64,000 nucleotides of DNA from Methylohalobius sp964654415 (GTDB taxonomy: Bacteria > Pseudomonadota > Gammaproteobacteria > Methylococcales > Methylothermaceae), in assembly GCA_964654415.1 (NCBI GenBank), contig CAZZIP010000001.1, positions 124,001 through 188,000 of the forward strand, written 5' to 3'. This document shows, piece after piece, positions 42,876-51,465 of this stretch. The translations under genes and the position numbers were made by a program. Below the pieces are notes generated by a model. The model ran no database searches. It saw only the letters and a list, made by a program, of their open reading frames with translations, and had not been told where the DNA came from. How positions within the stretch are numbered: the stretch's first letter is position 1; the number at the start of each line of letters is the position of its first letter.

Positions 42876-43910
42876 TCAAAAAGCCGCTTTGTTGACCGCT
42901 CTAGTCCGCGCTGCTTGGCGCGAGACAATGCCTTTTTCCACCAGTTCCAAAAGGTGCTGATCCAAAGTCTGCATCCCGTCTTTGCGTCCGGTTTGGATCG
43001 CCGAGTACATCTGCGCCACCTTGTTTTCGCGAATGAGATTGCGGATCGCCGGGGTCCCAATCATGATCTCCCAGGCTGCGGTGCGTCCGCCGCCGACTTT
43101 CTTAAGCAAGGTTTGGGCGATGACCGCTTGTAGGGATTCTGACAGCATAGCCCGTACCATGTCCTTTTCTTCTGCTGGAAAGACGTCGATGATGCGGTCT
43201 ATGGTCTTGGCCGCCGAAGAGGTGTGTAGGGTGCCAAACACCAGGTGCCCGGTTTCGGCAGCGGTCAAGGCCAGCCGGATGGTTTCCAGATCACGCATTT
43301 CGCCCACCAAGATCACGTCCGGGTCTTCGCGCAGGGCCGAACGCAGGGCCTGGCTGAAACCCAAGGTATCGCGGTGGACCTCGCGCTGGTTGATTAAGGA
43401 TTTTTTGCTGTGATGGACGAACTCGATCGGGTCCTCGATGGTGAGGATGTGGGAGTAGTTGTTGGAATTGATGTAGTCGATCATCGCTGCGAGCGTGGTC
43501 GATTTACCCGAACCGGTAGGGCCGGTGACCAGGATTAAGCCGCGCGGCTTCTGCGTGAGCTCGCGAAAGATCGGCGGGCAGCCCAAATCGTCCAAAGTCA
43601 GGACCTTGGAAGGAATAGTCCGGAACACCGCTCCTGCTCCTCGGTCTTGATGGAAAGCGTTGACGCGGAAGCGGGCGATTCCTGGGAGTTCGAAGGAAAA
43701 ATCGGTCTCGAGGAATTCCTCATAATCTCGGCGTTGCTTATCGTTCATGATATCGTAGATCAGGGCGTGGACCTCCTTGTGTTCCAAGGGGGGGACGTTG
43801 ATGCGGCGGATGTCTCCGTCCACCCGGATCATCGGGGGAAGCCCGGCTGACAAGTGCAGGTCCGAGGCGTTGTTTTTGACGGAAAAGGCGAGCAGTTCGG
43901 CGATGTCCAT
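42876..43910 (-). CDS. pilT: Type IV pilus retraction ATPase PilT
   Basis: PilT powers pilus retraction for twitching. The 344-residue protein has N-A-S-D-L-H-L-S-A-G-L-P-P at the start, Walker A G-P-T-G-S-G-K-S-T-T, L-T-I-E-D-P-I-E-F, the Walker B D-V-I-L-V-G-E-M-R-D-L-E-T, and the A-I-R-N-L-I-R-E segment typical of PilT. It is divergent from yggS, the usual gammaproteobacterial order. Confidence 0.96.
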   Translation of the reverse strand: MDIAELLAFSVKNNASDLHLSAGLPPMIRVDGDIRRINVPPLEHKEVHALIYDIMNDKQRRDYEEFLETDFSFELPGIARFRVNAFHQDRGAGAVFRTIPSKVLTLDDLGCPPIFRELTQKPRGLILVTGPTGSGKSTTLAAMIDYINSNNYSHILTIEDPIEFVHHSKKSLINQREVHRDTLGFSQALRSALREDPDVILVGEMRDLETIRLALTAAETGHLVFGTLHTSSAAKTIDRIIDVFPAEEKDMVRAMLSESLQAVIAQTLLKKVGGGRTAAWEIMIGTPAIRNLIRENKVAQMYSAIQTGRKDGMQTLDQHLLELVEKGIVSRQAARTRAVNKAAF

Positions 43911-43975
43911 GGCAACTCCCTTAGCATGTCGTAGTTTGTGTTGCTGCTTTGAACAAGTATAGAACAGAGAAAACG

Positions 43976-44647
43976 ATGACGATCCGAAAGCGGATAGAAG
44001 CGATTCGGCAAAGAATCAACGTAGCTCGAGAACAAGCTGGCCGCAAGGATGAAGTGACCTTGGTGGCAGTGGGCAAAACTCATCCTCCAGAGGTTTTGCT
44101 GCAGGCTTATCTGGCAGGAATACGCCATTTTGGCGAGAACTACCTCCAAGAGGCGCTTGCTAAGCAGCAAGCGCTGGGTCATTGCGATATTACCTGGCAT
44201 TTCATCGGGCCGATTCAGGCCAACAAAACGCGCGCCATCGCTTCGTGCTTTCACTGGGTCCACAGCGTGGATCGGCTGAAAGTAGCCCACAGGTTGAGCC
44301 AGCAGCGGCCGGATTGGCTGCCGCCCTTAAACGTTTGCCTGCAGGTCAATATCAGCGGGGAGGCGAGCAAATCCGGTGTCCGCCCAGAAGAGGTTCGGCA
44401 GTTGGCCGAAGCGGTAAAAACTTTGCCACGCCTTAAGCTTCGAGGGTTGATGGCGATCCCGGCGCCAGCTGTGGAGTTTACCGCCCAACGCGGACCGTTT
44501 CATCGTTTGCGGGAATTGTTTGAAGCGTGCGCCGATTTAGGCTTGGATACTTTGTCGATGGGGATGTCGGCCGACTTGGAGGCGGCCATCTTGGAAGGGG
44601 CGAACATGGTTCGAATCGGTTCGGCCCTGTTCGGGCCGCGGTCTTAA
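43976..44647 (+). CDS. yggS: PLP-homeostasis protein YggS/ProC-like
   Basis: This 223-residue alanine-racemase-fold protein binds pyridoxal phosphate without known enzyme activity and keeps PLP levels balanced. Family segments are T-L-V-A-V-G-K-T-H-P, with the PLP lysine, F-G-E-N-Y-L-Q-E, W-H-F-I-G-P-I-Q-A-N-K, and LSMGMSADLEAAILEGANMVRIGSALFG. The start ATG lies only about 7 bases after a promoter-predicted start point (TTGTGT, 16 bases, TATAGA at 43936-43963), so the leader may be very short. It overlaps the stop of the next gene on the other strand. Confidence 0.94.
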   Translation: MTIRKRIEAIRQRINVAREQAGRKDEVTLVAVGKTHPPEVLLQAYLAGIRHFGENYLQEALAKQQALGHCDITWHFIGPIQANKTRAIASCFHWVHSVDRLKVAHRLSQQRPDWLPPLNVCLQVNISGEASKSGVRPEEVRQLAEAVKTLPRLKLRGLMAIPAPAVEFTAQRGPFHRLRELFEACADLGLDTLSMGMSADLEAAILEGANMVRIGSALFGPRS

Positions 44648-46509
44648 GCGGAAGTTAGAAGGCGCTCTAAGGCCAATTGTGGGCGATACTCTGGCACTAA
44701 GGTACGCAGCAGGACTAACAGTTGTTCCTCATCGTAGGCCTGGCACGCCTTGCTCATTTGATCTAGGAGCTTGGCGATGATCCTGGGATCGCACGGGCGC
44801 GAGTAAGCCAGGAGCAGTTTGCTGTGGCCGGTGGGAGCCAGGTTTTCGTCGGCATAGAATAGCTCTTCGTTGAGCTTTTCCCCTGGACGCAGCCCGGTGT
44901 AGCGAATTTCGATATCGATGCCGGGGCGCTTGCCGCTCAAACGGATCATTTGTTCGGCCAGATAGCGGATTTTGATCGGCTCGCCCATGTCCAAGACGAA
45001 GATTTCCCCGCCCGTACCGGCTGCGGCGGCTTGCATGATCAATTGGCAAGCCTCCGGGATGGTCATGAAATAGCGGCTGATTTCCGGATGGGTCACGGTG
45101 ATCGGGCCGCCCCGCCGAATTTGCTCGCGGAACAACGGCACTACGCTGCCGGCCGAATCGAGGACATTGCCGAATCGGACAGTGAGGAATCGGGTGGCGC
45201 CAAAGCTGTCGAGGCTCTGGCAAATCATCTCTGCAGCCCGCTTAGTAGCGCCCATGACGTTGCAGGGATTGACCGCCTTGTCGGTGGAGATCAAGACGAA
45301 TTCCTCTACTCCGGCTTCGATAGCCGCCTCGGCGACGATGCGGGTGCCTAAGCAGTTGTTGTATACCGCCTCGCGTAGCTGGGTTTCAAGCAGCGGCACG
45401 TGCTTGTAGGCGGCAGCGTGGAAGACGATCTGGGGCCGGTGGCGCATCATCGCCTGGCGAACGGACGTCTGGTCGGTAATGCTTCCTAGTATCGGCACGA
45501 TGGGAAGTTCGGGGAAGCACTGACGCAGATTATTTTCGATTCGGAACAAATTATATTCACACAACTCGAATAAGATTAGCCGTTCTACCGGCATGGATGC
45601 CAGTTGCCGGCAAAGCTCGGAACCGATAGAGCCGCCCGCGCCAGTAACCATGACGGTTTTATGGCACAGATGGGTGTGGATGGCGTGCCAATCTAATTGG
45701 GCAGGCTCGCGTCCCAGGAGATCTTCGATCGACACTTCTCTAAGGCCCATGCCGACGGAGCGATAGAACAGGCTTTCCTTCAGTGAAGGCACAGTCAGAA
45801 AAGTCACTTCAGCCTGCTCACAATATTCAACGATCCGGCGCATTTGCCGGTCGGTGGCGGAGGGAATCGCGATCAGAATGGCATCGATACGGTACTTATT
45901 CACCAGTTTTGGGATTTTATGACACCCCCCAGCGACCCGGATACCGCGGATCTCTCGGCCTTTTTTCTTGGGATCGTCGTCCACCAGAACCACTGGCCGG
46001 TATTCTGGGTTGGGGGCTTTGAGCAGTTCCCGCACCAGCATTTCGCCGGTGCGTCCGGCACCAACCACGAGGGTGCGCTTGCCGGTCAACATGGTCGCTA
46101 CCTGGTCTTTCCAGGCCCGGTAGAGCAACCTAGGGGTACCGATCAGGATCGGCAGCAGGGTGATGTAAATGACGGGAACCGAACGCGGGATCGACTCGAG
46201 CCGATCATAGAAGAATCCCAGACAAGTAATACATGCCCCCCCTACCAAAACCGCTTTGGCGATCTGAATCAAATCCGGCAGCGACGCAAAGCGCCATAGG
46301 CTGCGGTACAAACGAAAGTAATAAAAGGTGATGCCCTGAATTGCGACCACCCAAGGAAGGAATTTTAAGCTCTTGAGGAATACCTCCTCTGGAATGACCT
46401 CAAGGTTGAACCTGAGCCAATAGGCGCCGAGCCACGCCAGAGGGATGATGAGAAGATCGTGTAACAACACCAGGACCGGAGTGCGGAGTTTGTCAGGCGT
46501 AATGTTCAT
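44644..46509 (-). CDS. Membrane-bound nucleotide-sugar 4,6-dehydratase (PglF/WbpM type)
   Basis: The 621-residue protein has four N-terminal membrane helices (about 10-130), a CoA-binding-like Rossmann domain (about 140-265, VVGAGRTGEMLVREL) and a C-terminal dehydratase domain (about 290-590) with TGAGGSIGSELCRQ and the catalytic S-T-D-K-A-V-N-P-x-N-V-M-G-A-T-K region, in which methionine replaces the usual tyrosine. Such enzymes convert UDP-GlcNAc to a 4-keto-6-deoxy sugar for surface glycans or glycosylation of flagellin. No glycan genes lie next to it. The ATG at 46509 gives the normal first helix. Confidence 0.92.
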   Translation of the reverse strand: MNITPDKLRTPVLVLLHDLLIIPLAWLGAYWLRFNLEVIPEEVFLKSLKFLPWVVAIQGITFYYFRLYRSLWRFASLPDLIQIAKAVLVGGACITCLGFFYDRLESIPRSVPVIYITLLPILIGTPRLLYRAWKDQVATMLTGKRTLVVGAGRTGEMLVRELLKAPNPEYRPVVLVDDDPKKKGREIRGIRVAGGCHKIPKLVNKYRIDAILIAIPSATDRQMRRIVEYCEQAEVTFLTVPSLKESLFYRSVGMGLREVSIEDLLGREPAQLDWHAIHTHLCHKTVMVTGAGGSIGSELCRQLASMPVERLILFELCEYNLFRIENNLRQCFPELPIVPILGSITDQTSVRQAMMRHRPQIVFHAAAYKHVPLLETQLREAVYNNCLGTRIVAEAAIEAGVEEFVLISTDKAVNPCNVMGATKRAAEMICQSLDSFGATRFLTVRFGNVLDSAGSVVPLFREQIRRGGPITVTHPEISRYFMTIPEACQLIMQAAAAGTGGEIFVLDMGEPIKIRYLAEQMIRLSGKRPGIDIEIRYTGLRPGEKLNEELFYADENLAPTGHSKLLLAYSRPCDPRIIAKLLDQMSKACQAYDEEQLLVLLRTLVPEYRPQLALERLLTSA

Positions 46510-46655
46510 AACTCCCCGTTGCTTATTTGCTACAGTGGCTTCGGCAAGCTCAGCGGCCAGGAATCCAAAGTCCACAATAGAAGATCGGGAACATTATGGC
46601 AAAACATTTGTTTCTCTGAAAGTTGTCTGCTAGGATTATTCCTCGTATCGATGTT

Positions 46656-46678
46656 GCTTTTGAGCAAAAAGCAAAAGC
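46656..46678. promoter_or_regulatory. Inverted repeat in the divergent region before the outer-membrane protein
   Basis: GCTTTTG (46656-46662) and CAAAAGC (46672-46678) form a 7-bp inverted repeat with a 9-base spacer, about 80 bases upstream of the outer-membrane protein gene. It could be an operator, but nothing else supports this. Confidence 0.25.
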
Positions 46679-46757
46679 GGCAAACGTTTAAGGACGATTT
46701 AAATACTGTTTTGATGGATGGTTGCAAACTTAACAACTCCATTTAGGGGAGGATGGT

Positions 46758-47630
46758 ATGAAAACGCAAAAAATCAGTGTGGTCTTGGCGAGCTCGCTGG
46801 TGGCTACTCTGGCGGTTGCTGCGCAGGTTCAAGCCAACGGGTGGGAAACTCGTAAGGCGGTCGACACCGGCCGCATTGAGGAACTAGAAGAACAGCTCCG
46901 TGCGCTTAAGCAGGAATTGGCCGACCTCAAAGCCCATGAGCAAGCCCACCACCAAGAGATGGTGGAATTGGAGGACTGGAAAAAGCAGTTTACTCCCGTA
47001 CATCCGGGGCATGAGAACCTGCTATTTTTCCGCGGCGGGTATGCGCGCTTGATGACCGATCGGGCGCAGGATATTTTGCCCTCGCCCGGGACTTCCAAAG
47101 GGCATGGCCAAAACGGCTTCTACATCGGCGCTGGGTTTGAGCATAACCTAAGCCACGATATTTTTGGTCTAACCGAAGGCACTTTCCTGGAAGGTACTGA
47201 CCTCTTGGGCGAAGTGATGTTCGAGTACAAGCGCTTTGCCCAAGGCAATGGGCTGCTCACCGATGCCGACGAGGGCGGTGTTGTTTCCCCATTGGCTCCT
47301 AGAAGCAAACAGGAAAACTCCACCGTGACTCAGTTCACCTTGAGCGCTGCTCCTAAAATTCGATTTTTGCGCGACAGCGTAGTTCGGCCCTGGATTATCC
47401 CATTCGGATTTGCCCTCCATGTCATCAGCCCGCCGTCGGATGGAGTGACCGTGCTCAATCCGGGACTGATGTTTGGGGTCGGTACTGAGGTCAATCTGTG
47501 GGAGAACCTGTATGCCGGCGTCGACTTCCGCTACCACGTCACCCCAGGCGGCGAGAGCAGCCTGAGCGGGGTCGAGGACACCGACACCGACGGCCTGACG
47601 GCAGGCGGCTACGTCGGTTTTGGTTTCTGA
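46758..47630 (+). CDS. Outer-membrane beta-barrel protein with N-terminal coiled coil
   Basis: The 290-residue product has a signal peptide (about 1-26), a short coiled coil (about 38-75, IEELEEQLRALKQELADLK), and a beta-rich remainder that alternates polar and aromatic residues and ends G-G-Y-V-G-F-G-F, a normal outer-membrane C terminus. It reads like a small porin-like barrel held to the cell wall through its coiled coil. GGGGAGG precedes the ATG and a strong terminator follows, so it is transcribed alone and probably highly. I do not recognise the exact family. Confidence 0.75.
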   Translation: MKTQKISVVLASSLVATLAVAAQVQANGWETRKAVDTGRIEELEEQLRALKQELADLKAHEQAHHQEMVELEDWKKQFTPVHPGHENLLFFRGGYARLMTDRAQDILPSPGTSKGHGQNGFYIGAGFEHNLSHDIFGLTEGTFLEGTDLLGEVMFEYKRFAQGNGLLTDADEGGVVSPLAPRSKQENSTVTQFTLSAAPKIRFLRDSVVRPWIIPFGFALHVISPPSDGVTVLNPGLMFGVGTEVNLWENLYAGVDFRYHVTPGGESSLSGVEDTDTDGLTAGGYVGFGF

Positions 47631-47651
47631 CCGCTTCTATCTCCCTGCTAG

Positions 47652-47680
47652 ACAAGGGGCCTTTATGGCCCCTTGTTTTT
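47652..47680 (+). terminator. Rho-independent terminator after the outer-membrane protein
   Basis: A 10-bp stem (ACAAGGGGCC with GGCCCCTTGT) around TTTAT is followed by a T-run. It lies 21 bases after the stop. Confidence 0.9.
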
Positions 47681-47711
47681 GCCTCTTTTTCTTCCGCTAC
47701 AATAGGTGGTC

Positions 47712-48653
47712 ATGAAGACCCTATATCCCCCTCTTGAACCTTACGCTGTCCACTGGCTGGAGGCCGATGGTCATCGGATCTATTACGAAGAATGTGGCAA
47801 TCCCGACGGTATCCCGGTTCTGTTCCTCCACGGCGGACCTGGCTCTGGCTGCAAGCCAGACCATCGCCGTTTCTTCGATCCTGTCCGTTACCGCATCGTC
47901 CTGCTGGATCAGCGCGGGTGTGGCCGAAGTGAGCCTTTGGGAGAGATCCGCGCCAACGATACCTTAAAGCTTATCGAAGACCTTGAGGCCGTCCGTATTG
48001 GGTTGCAGATCAACCGTTGGCTACTGTTCGGCGGCTCCTGGGGGGCGACGCTGGCTTTGGTATATGCCCAACAACATCCTGATCGGGTGTTGGGACTGAT
48101 CCTTCGGGGAGTATTCCTGGCTCGCCAAGCCGATTTGGACTGGTTCGTCAAAGACGGTGCACGCCGGATTTATCCGGATTATTGGCATCAATTGGTCAAA
48201 AGCCTTCCGGTTTCGAGCTGGAGCGATCTGATCGAGGGGATGTATCGGGCGGTTATCGGCCACAATGAGGCCTTGCAGCTGCGCGTCGTCGAAGCTTGGA
48301 GTCGGTGGAGCGCGGCGGTGACGTTGGGGGGGGCGTTTGACCCCAATGCCTTGCCCGACCCCGCGGAGTTACTCGCCAAGACCAAGATAGAACTCCATTA
48401 CGCTGCTCATCGCTACTTCCTAGAAGAGAATCAAATCCTTCAGGCTTGCCAGCGGATCCGCACTCTGCCGTGTACTATCATCCACGGTCGCTGGGATCTG
48501 GTCTGTCCCATGGAGGCGGCGTTTTCCTTGCGGCGCAAGCTGCCTGGGGCTAGGCTGAAAATTTTAGAGCATTCCGGTCACATCGCAGCCGGAGAGGAAA
48601 TGATCAATGCTCTAGTGGACGCTACCGACCAGTTTGCAGAGCAGACAGCATGA
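47712..48653 (+). CDS. pip: Prolyl aminopeptidase
   Basis: This alpha/beta-hydrolase releases N-terminal proline from peptides. In 313 residues the family start L-Y-P-P-L-E-P-Y, the oxyanion H-G-G-P-G-S-G-C, the Q-R-G-C-G-R-S segment, and the nucleophile elbow G-G-S-W-G-A-T-L are present; the catalytic Asp and His follow in G-R-W-D and S-G-H. The ATG at 47712 is preferred to a GTG two codons upstream. It overlaps ubiX by an ATGA. Confidence 0.95.
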   Translation: MKTLYPPLEPYAVHWLEADGHRIYYEECGNPDGIPVLFLHGGPGSGCKPDHRRFFDPVRYRIVLLDQRGCGRSEPLGEIRANDTLKLIEDLEAVRIGLQINRWLLFGGSWGATLALVYAQQHPDRVLGLILRGVFLARQADLDWFVKDGARRIYPDYWHQLVKSLPVSSWSDLIEGMYRAVIGHNEALQLRVVEAWSRWSAAVTLGGAFDPNALPDPAELLAKTKIELHYAAHRYFLEENQILQACQRIRTLPCTIIHGRWDLVCPMEAAFSLRRKLPGARLKILEHSGHIAAGEEMINALVDATDQFAEQTA

Positions 48654-49273
48654 GGAAAAAGCGCTTGATCGTCGCCTTGACCGGCGCCACCGGTGCCATC
48701 TACGGCGTTCGCATTCTTGAGATTCTACAGACCCTGCCGGATTGGGAAAGCCACCTCATTGTCTCCCGCGCCGGATGGGTCAATCTCTACCACGAGTTGG
48801 GTTTGAAAAAGCCAGACCTTAGCGCTTTGGCTGATGTCTGCTATCCCGTCAATGACATCTCCGCCGCCGTCGCCAGTGGCGCATTCAAAGTCGAGGGGAT
48901 GGTGATTGCCCCCTGTTCTATGAAGACCTTGGCAGCAGCAGCCTGCGGATTCGGCGACAACCTCATCACCCGCGCCGCCGATGTGACCCTCAAAGAGCGC
49001 CGCCCTTTGGTGCTCGTGCCGCGCGAGACGCCGTTGAACCTGGCGCACCTTCGCAACATGGTGGCGGTCACCGAAATGGGAGGAATCATCTTTCCGCCGC
49101 TTCCGGCTTTTTACGGTCGGGAGAAAACGTTGGCCGAGATGGTCGACGAGAACGTCGGAAGAATTTTAGGTTTCTTTGGCATCGAAGTTGACGGCTTGGT
49201 GGAGAGCTGGCAGGGGTTGCCTAAGCGCCGGTTTACGGTTCAAGAAGGCGGTACTTCGGAAGCGTCGCTGTAG
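48650..49273 (+). CDS. ubiX: Flavin prenyltransferase UbiX
   Basis: UbiX makes the prenylated FMN cofactor used by UbiD decarboxylases in ubiquinone synthesis. The 207-residue protein shows L-T-G-A-T-G-A-I-Y-G, A-P-C-S-M-K-T-L-A and R-P-L-V-L-V-P-R-E-T-P, all family markers. Its last 34 bases overlap the 3' end of the DUF3782-like gene on the other strand. Confidence 0.95.
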   Translation: MRKKRLIVALTGATGAIYGVRILEILQTLPDWESHLIVSRAGWVNLYHELGLKKPDLSALADVCYPVNDISAAVASGAFKVEGMVIAPCSMKTLAAAACGFGDNLITRAADVTLKERRPLVLVPRETPLNLAHLRNMVAVTEMGGIIFPPLPAFYGREKTLAEMVDENVGRILGFFGIEVDGLVESWQGLPKRRFTVQEGGTSEASL

Positions 49274-50048
49274 ATCTCTATCCCCAATTTGGCCGCCACC
49301 TCGCGCGCGGTAGCATACGGCGAAATGGCGATCAGCCGATCGGCGCGGCGCTGGTGGAGCTTCTCATAAAAACGCGCTTTGCGTTCAAAGAGATAAATAT
49401 CGCCTTTGTCGAGCGAGGATTTAAGCTCGCATAAAATCAAAGTTCCGTTGCGGATGATGACATCGAGTTCGATCTGATCTGGGCGTCCAAACACTTCTCC
49501 TGTCTGGTCGAATTCGATCACATGCAGCACTTCTACCCCAAAGGTTTTGCTCAAAATGCCGGCTAAGGCTTCGCGGAACGCGCGCTCTGAACTAATACCC
49601 CAACGCGCCCGAGCGCCTGTATTTGGCGACCAAGCCGGTCGGCCACCGCCAGGATTTCCTGATGGACTTCTTCGAACCGACGGCTGTTTTCTTCCCATTT
49701 TTTTGCGTCTTCGATGCGGAAGGCTTCCCAGCGTTGGTTCCACTCGGCCCATTTTTTGGCCTCTTCGGCGCGTTCTTGTTTCCAGCGTTGGTTCCATTCG
49801 TCCCATTTGCGCTGCTGTTCTTCCCATTTTTTAGCGTCTTCGGCTTGCTTTTCCTCCCACCGCCGATTCCATTCCTCACGCTCGCGGCGGAATTCGGCCA
49901 GCATTTCCCAAAACTTATGGTCGGTTTCTTGTTTGGGCGCAGCGTGGGACTGAATGAGAGCCAAAATCTGCTCGCGCACAGCCGGATCCTCGCGCAGTAA
50001 CTTAGGTAGTTCTTTGCGCAACAGTTCAATCAGTTCAGCTTCGCTCAT
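49240..50048 (-). pseudogene. DUF3782-like coiled-coil/nuclease-fold protein, frameshifted
   Basis: Two overlapping frames make one typical DUF3782 protein. The first (50048 to 49563) gives an N-terminal part MSEAELIELLRKELPKLL, followed by a tryptophan-rich coiled coil with repeats like E-W-N-Q-R-W-x-x-x-x-x-E-D-A-K-K-W. The second frame carries the C-terminal PD-(D/E)XK-like domain: R-W-G-I-S-S-E-R-A-F-R-E-A-L, I-E-L-D-V-I-I-R-N-G, C-E-L-K-S-S. One missing G in the GGG run near 49608 would join them as A-L-G-A-R-W-G-I. It is therefore a recent pseudogene, a -1 frameshift product or a sequencing error. The family's function is unknown. Confidence 0.75.
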
Positions 50049-50172
50049 CGCAGCCTTAGGTAATAACGGGCCTTTTTACGCCCTGTCGATTTTTTGCTCG
50101 CAGCCGCAAGCTCGTCGCATAAGCATTTTAGAGGACCACGAAGGCATTGGTCCATGTTCAGATTGTGGGGTT

Positions 50173-51465
50173 TTACTTGATCGGCTCGTTGCATAGCGCT
50201 TTGTAAATCGCCTGGCACAGCGTTTTGAGCTCTGCGTCGGTCATGATATACGCCGGCATGGTGTACACCAGCTTGCCAAACGGCCTAAGCCACGCTCCGT
50301 GTTCGACAAACTTAGGAGTGATCGCGGCCAAGTCCACAGGCTGTTTGAGTTCCACCACCCCGATAGCTCCCAAAACGCGCACATCAGCTACTTGGGGGAG
50401 GGCGCGACAGGGGGCTAGCCCTAAGCTGAGGGCGTGCTCGATGCGCGCGATGTTCTCCTGCCAGTTCGATTCCAGCAAAAGGTCCAGGCTGGCTTTAGCC
50501 ACTGCGCACGCTAAGGGATTGGCCATGAAGGTAGGGCCGTGCATCAGACAGCCGGCCTCGCCTGAGCAGACTACTTCGGCGACTTCAGCCGTGGTCAACG
50601 TCGCCGCCAGGGTGACATACCCCCCGGTCAAGGCTTTCCCCAGGCATAAAATATCGGGGCAGACGCCGGCGTGTTCACAAGCAAAGAGTTTGCCGGTGCG
50701 GCCAAAACCGGTGGCGATCTCATCGGCAATCAACAGTACTTTAAATTCGTCGCACAAGCGCCTGGCGGCTTTTAGATATTCGGGATGATAGAACCACATT
50801 CCCCCGGCGCCCTGGACGACGGGCTCCAAGACAAAAGCGGCGATCTGTGGGTGGTGGCGCTCGAGCAATTGCGCCAGTGGCTCGACAGCCCTCAGATCCC
50901 ATGGGTCGTGGAAGCGGCAGGCAGGTCTCGGGGCAAAAAACTGCTCGGGCAAAAAGCCAGAAAACAGACGGTGCATTCCGGTGAGCGGATCGCATACCGA
51001 CATCGCCCCGAAAGTGTCGCCGTGATACCCCCCGCGCAGGGCCAAAAACTTTCGCTTGTGTGGGCTGCCGCGTGCTTGCCAGTACTGCAGCGCGATTTTC
51101 AAGGCCACCTCCACCGCCACTGACCCCGAATCGCAGAAAAAGATGGTCTCAAGTCCTGGCGGGACCAGCGCAAGCAGCCGTTTTCCCAGTTCGACAGCGG
51201 GTTCGTGGGTCAGCCCGCCGAACATCACGTGCGCCATGCGTTCAAGCTGGGATTTGACCGCCTGATCTAGCCTTGGGTGGCGGTAGCCGTGGATGACACA
51301 CCACCATGAGGCCATCCCATCGATCAGCTCGCGCCCGTCAGGAAGTTTCAGGCGCACTCCTTGGGCTTCAACCACCGGCCAGATCGGGTAAGCAGGCGGG
51401 GTAGCGCTGTAGGGGTGCCAGAGGTGATCGCGATCGAACGCTAGCCCTTCGTCCCAGTCCATCAA
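50173..51465 (-). CDS. bioA: Adenosylmethionine-8-amino-7-oxononanoate aminotransferase
   Basis: BioA makes diaminopelargonic acid for biotin, with S-adenosylmethionine as amino donor. The 430-residue class III aminotransferase begins H-L-W-H-P-Y-S-A, has M-A-S-W-W-C-V-I-H-G-Y, D-E-I-A-T-G-F-G-R-T-G and the PLP lysine in G-K-A-L-T-G-G-Y. The ATG overlaps the ppx stop. No other bio genes are in the window. Confidence 0.96.
   Translation of the reverse strand: MMDWDEGLAFDRDHLWHPYSATPPAYPIWPVVEAQGVRLKLPDGRELIDGMASWWCVIHGYRHPRLDQAVKSQLERMAHVMFGGLTHEPAVELGKRLLALVPPGLETIFFCDSGSVAVEVALKIALQYWQARGSPHKRKFLALRGGYHGDTFGAMSVCDPLTGMHRLFSGFLPEQFFAPRPACRFHDPWDLRAVEPLAQLLERHHPQIAAFVLEPVVQGAGGMWFYHPEYLKAARRLCDEFKVLLIADEIATGFGRTGKLFACEHAGVCPDILCLGKALTGGYVTLAATLTTAEVAEVVCSGEAGCLMHGPTFMANPLACAVAKASLDLLLESNWQENIARIEHALSLGLAPCRALPQVADVRVLGAIGVVELKQPVDLAAITPKFVEHGAWLRPFGKLVYTMPAYIMTDAELKTLCQAIYKALCNEPIK

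Noticed and set aside
41750..43060. Longer PilU reading frame overlapping pilT
   Set aside because: The extra 65 residues are the shadow of the pilT end; the ATG at 42865 has a good ribosome site and the family start.
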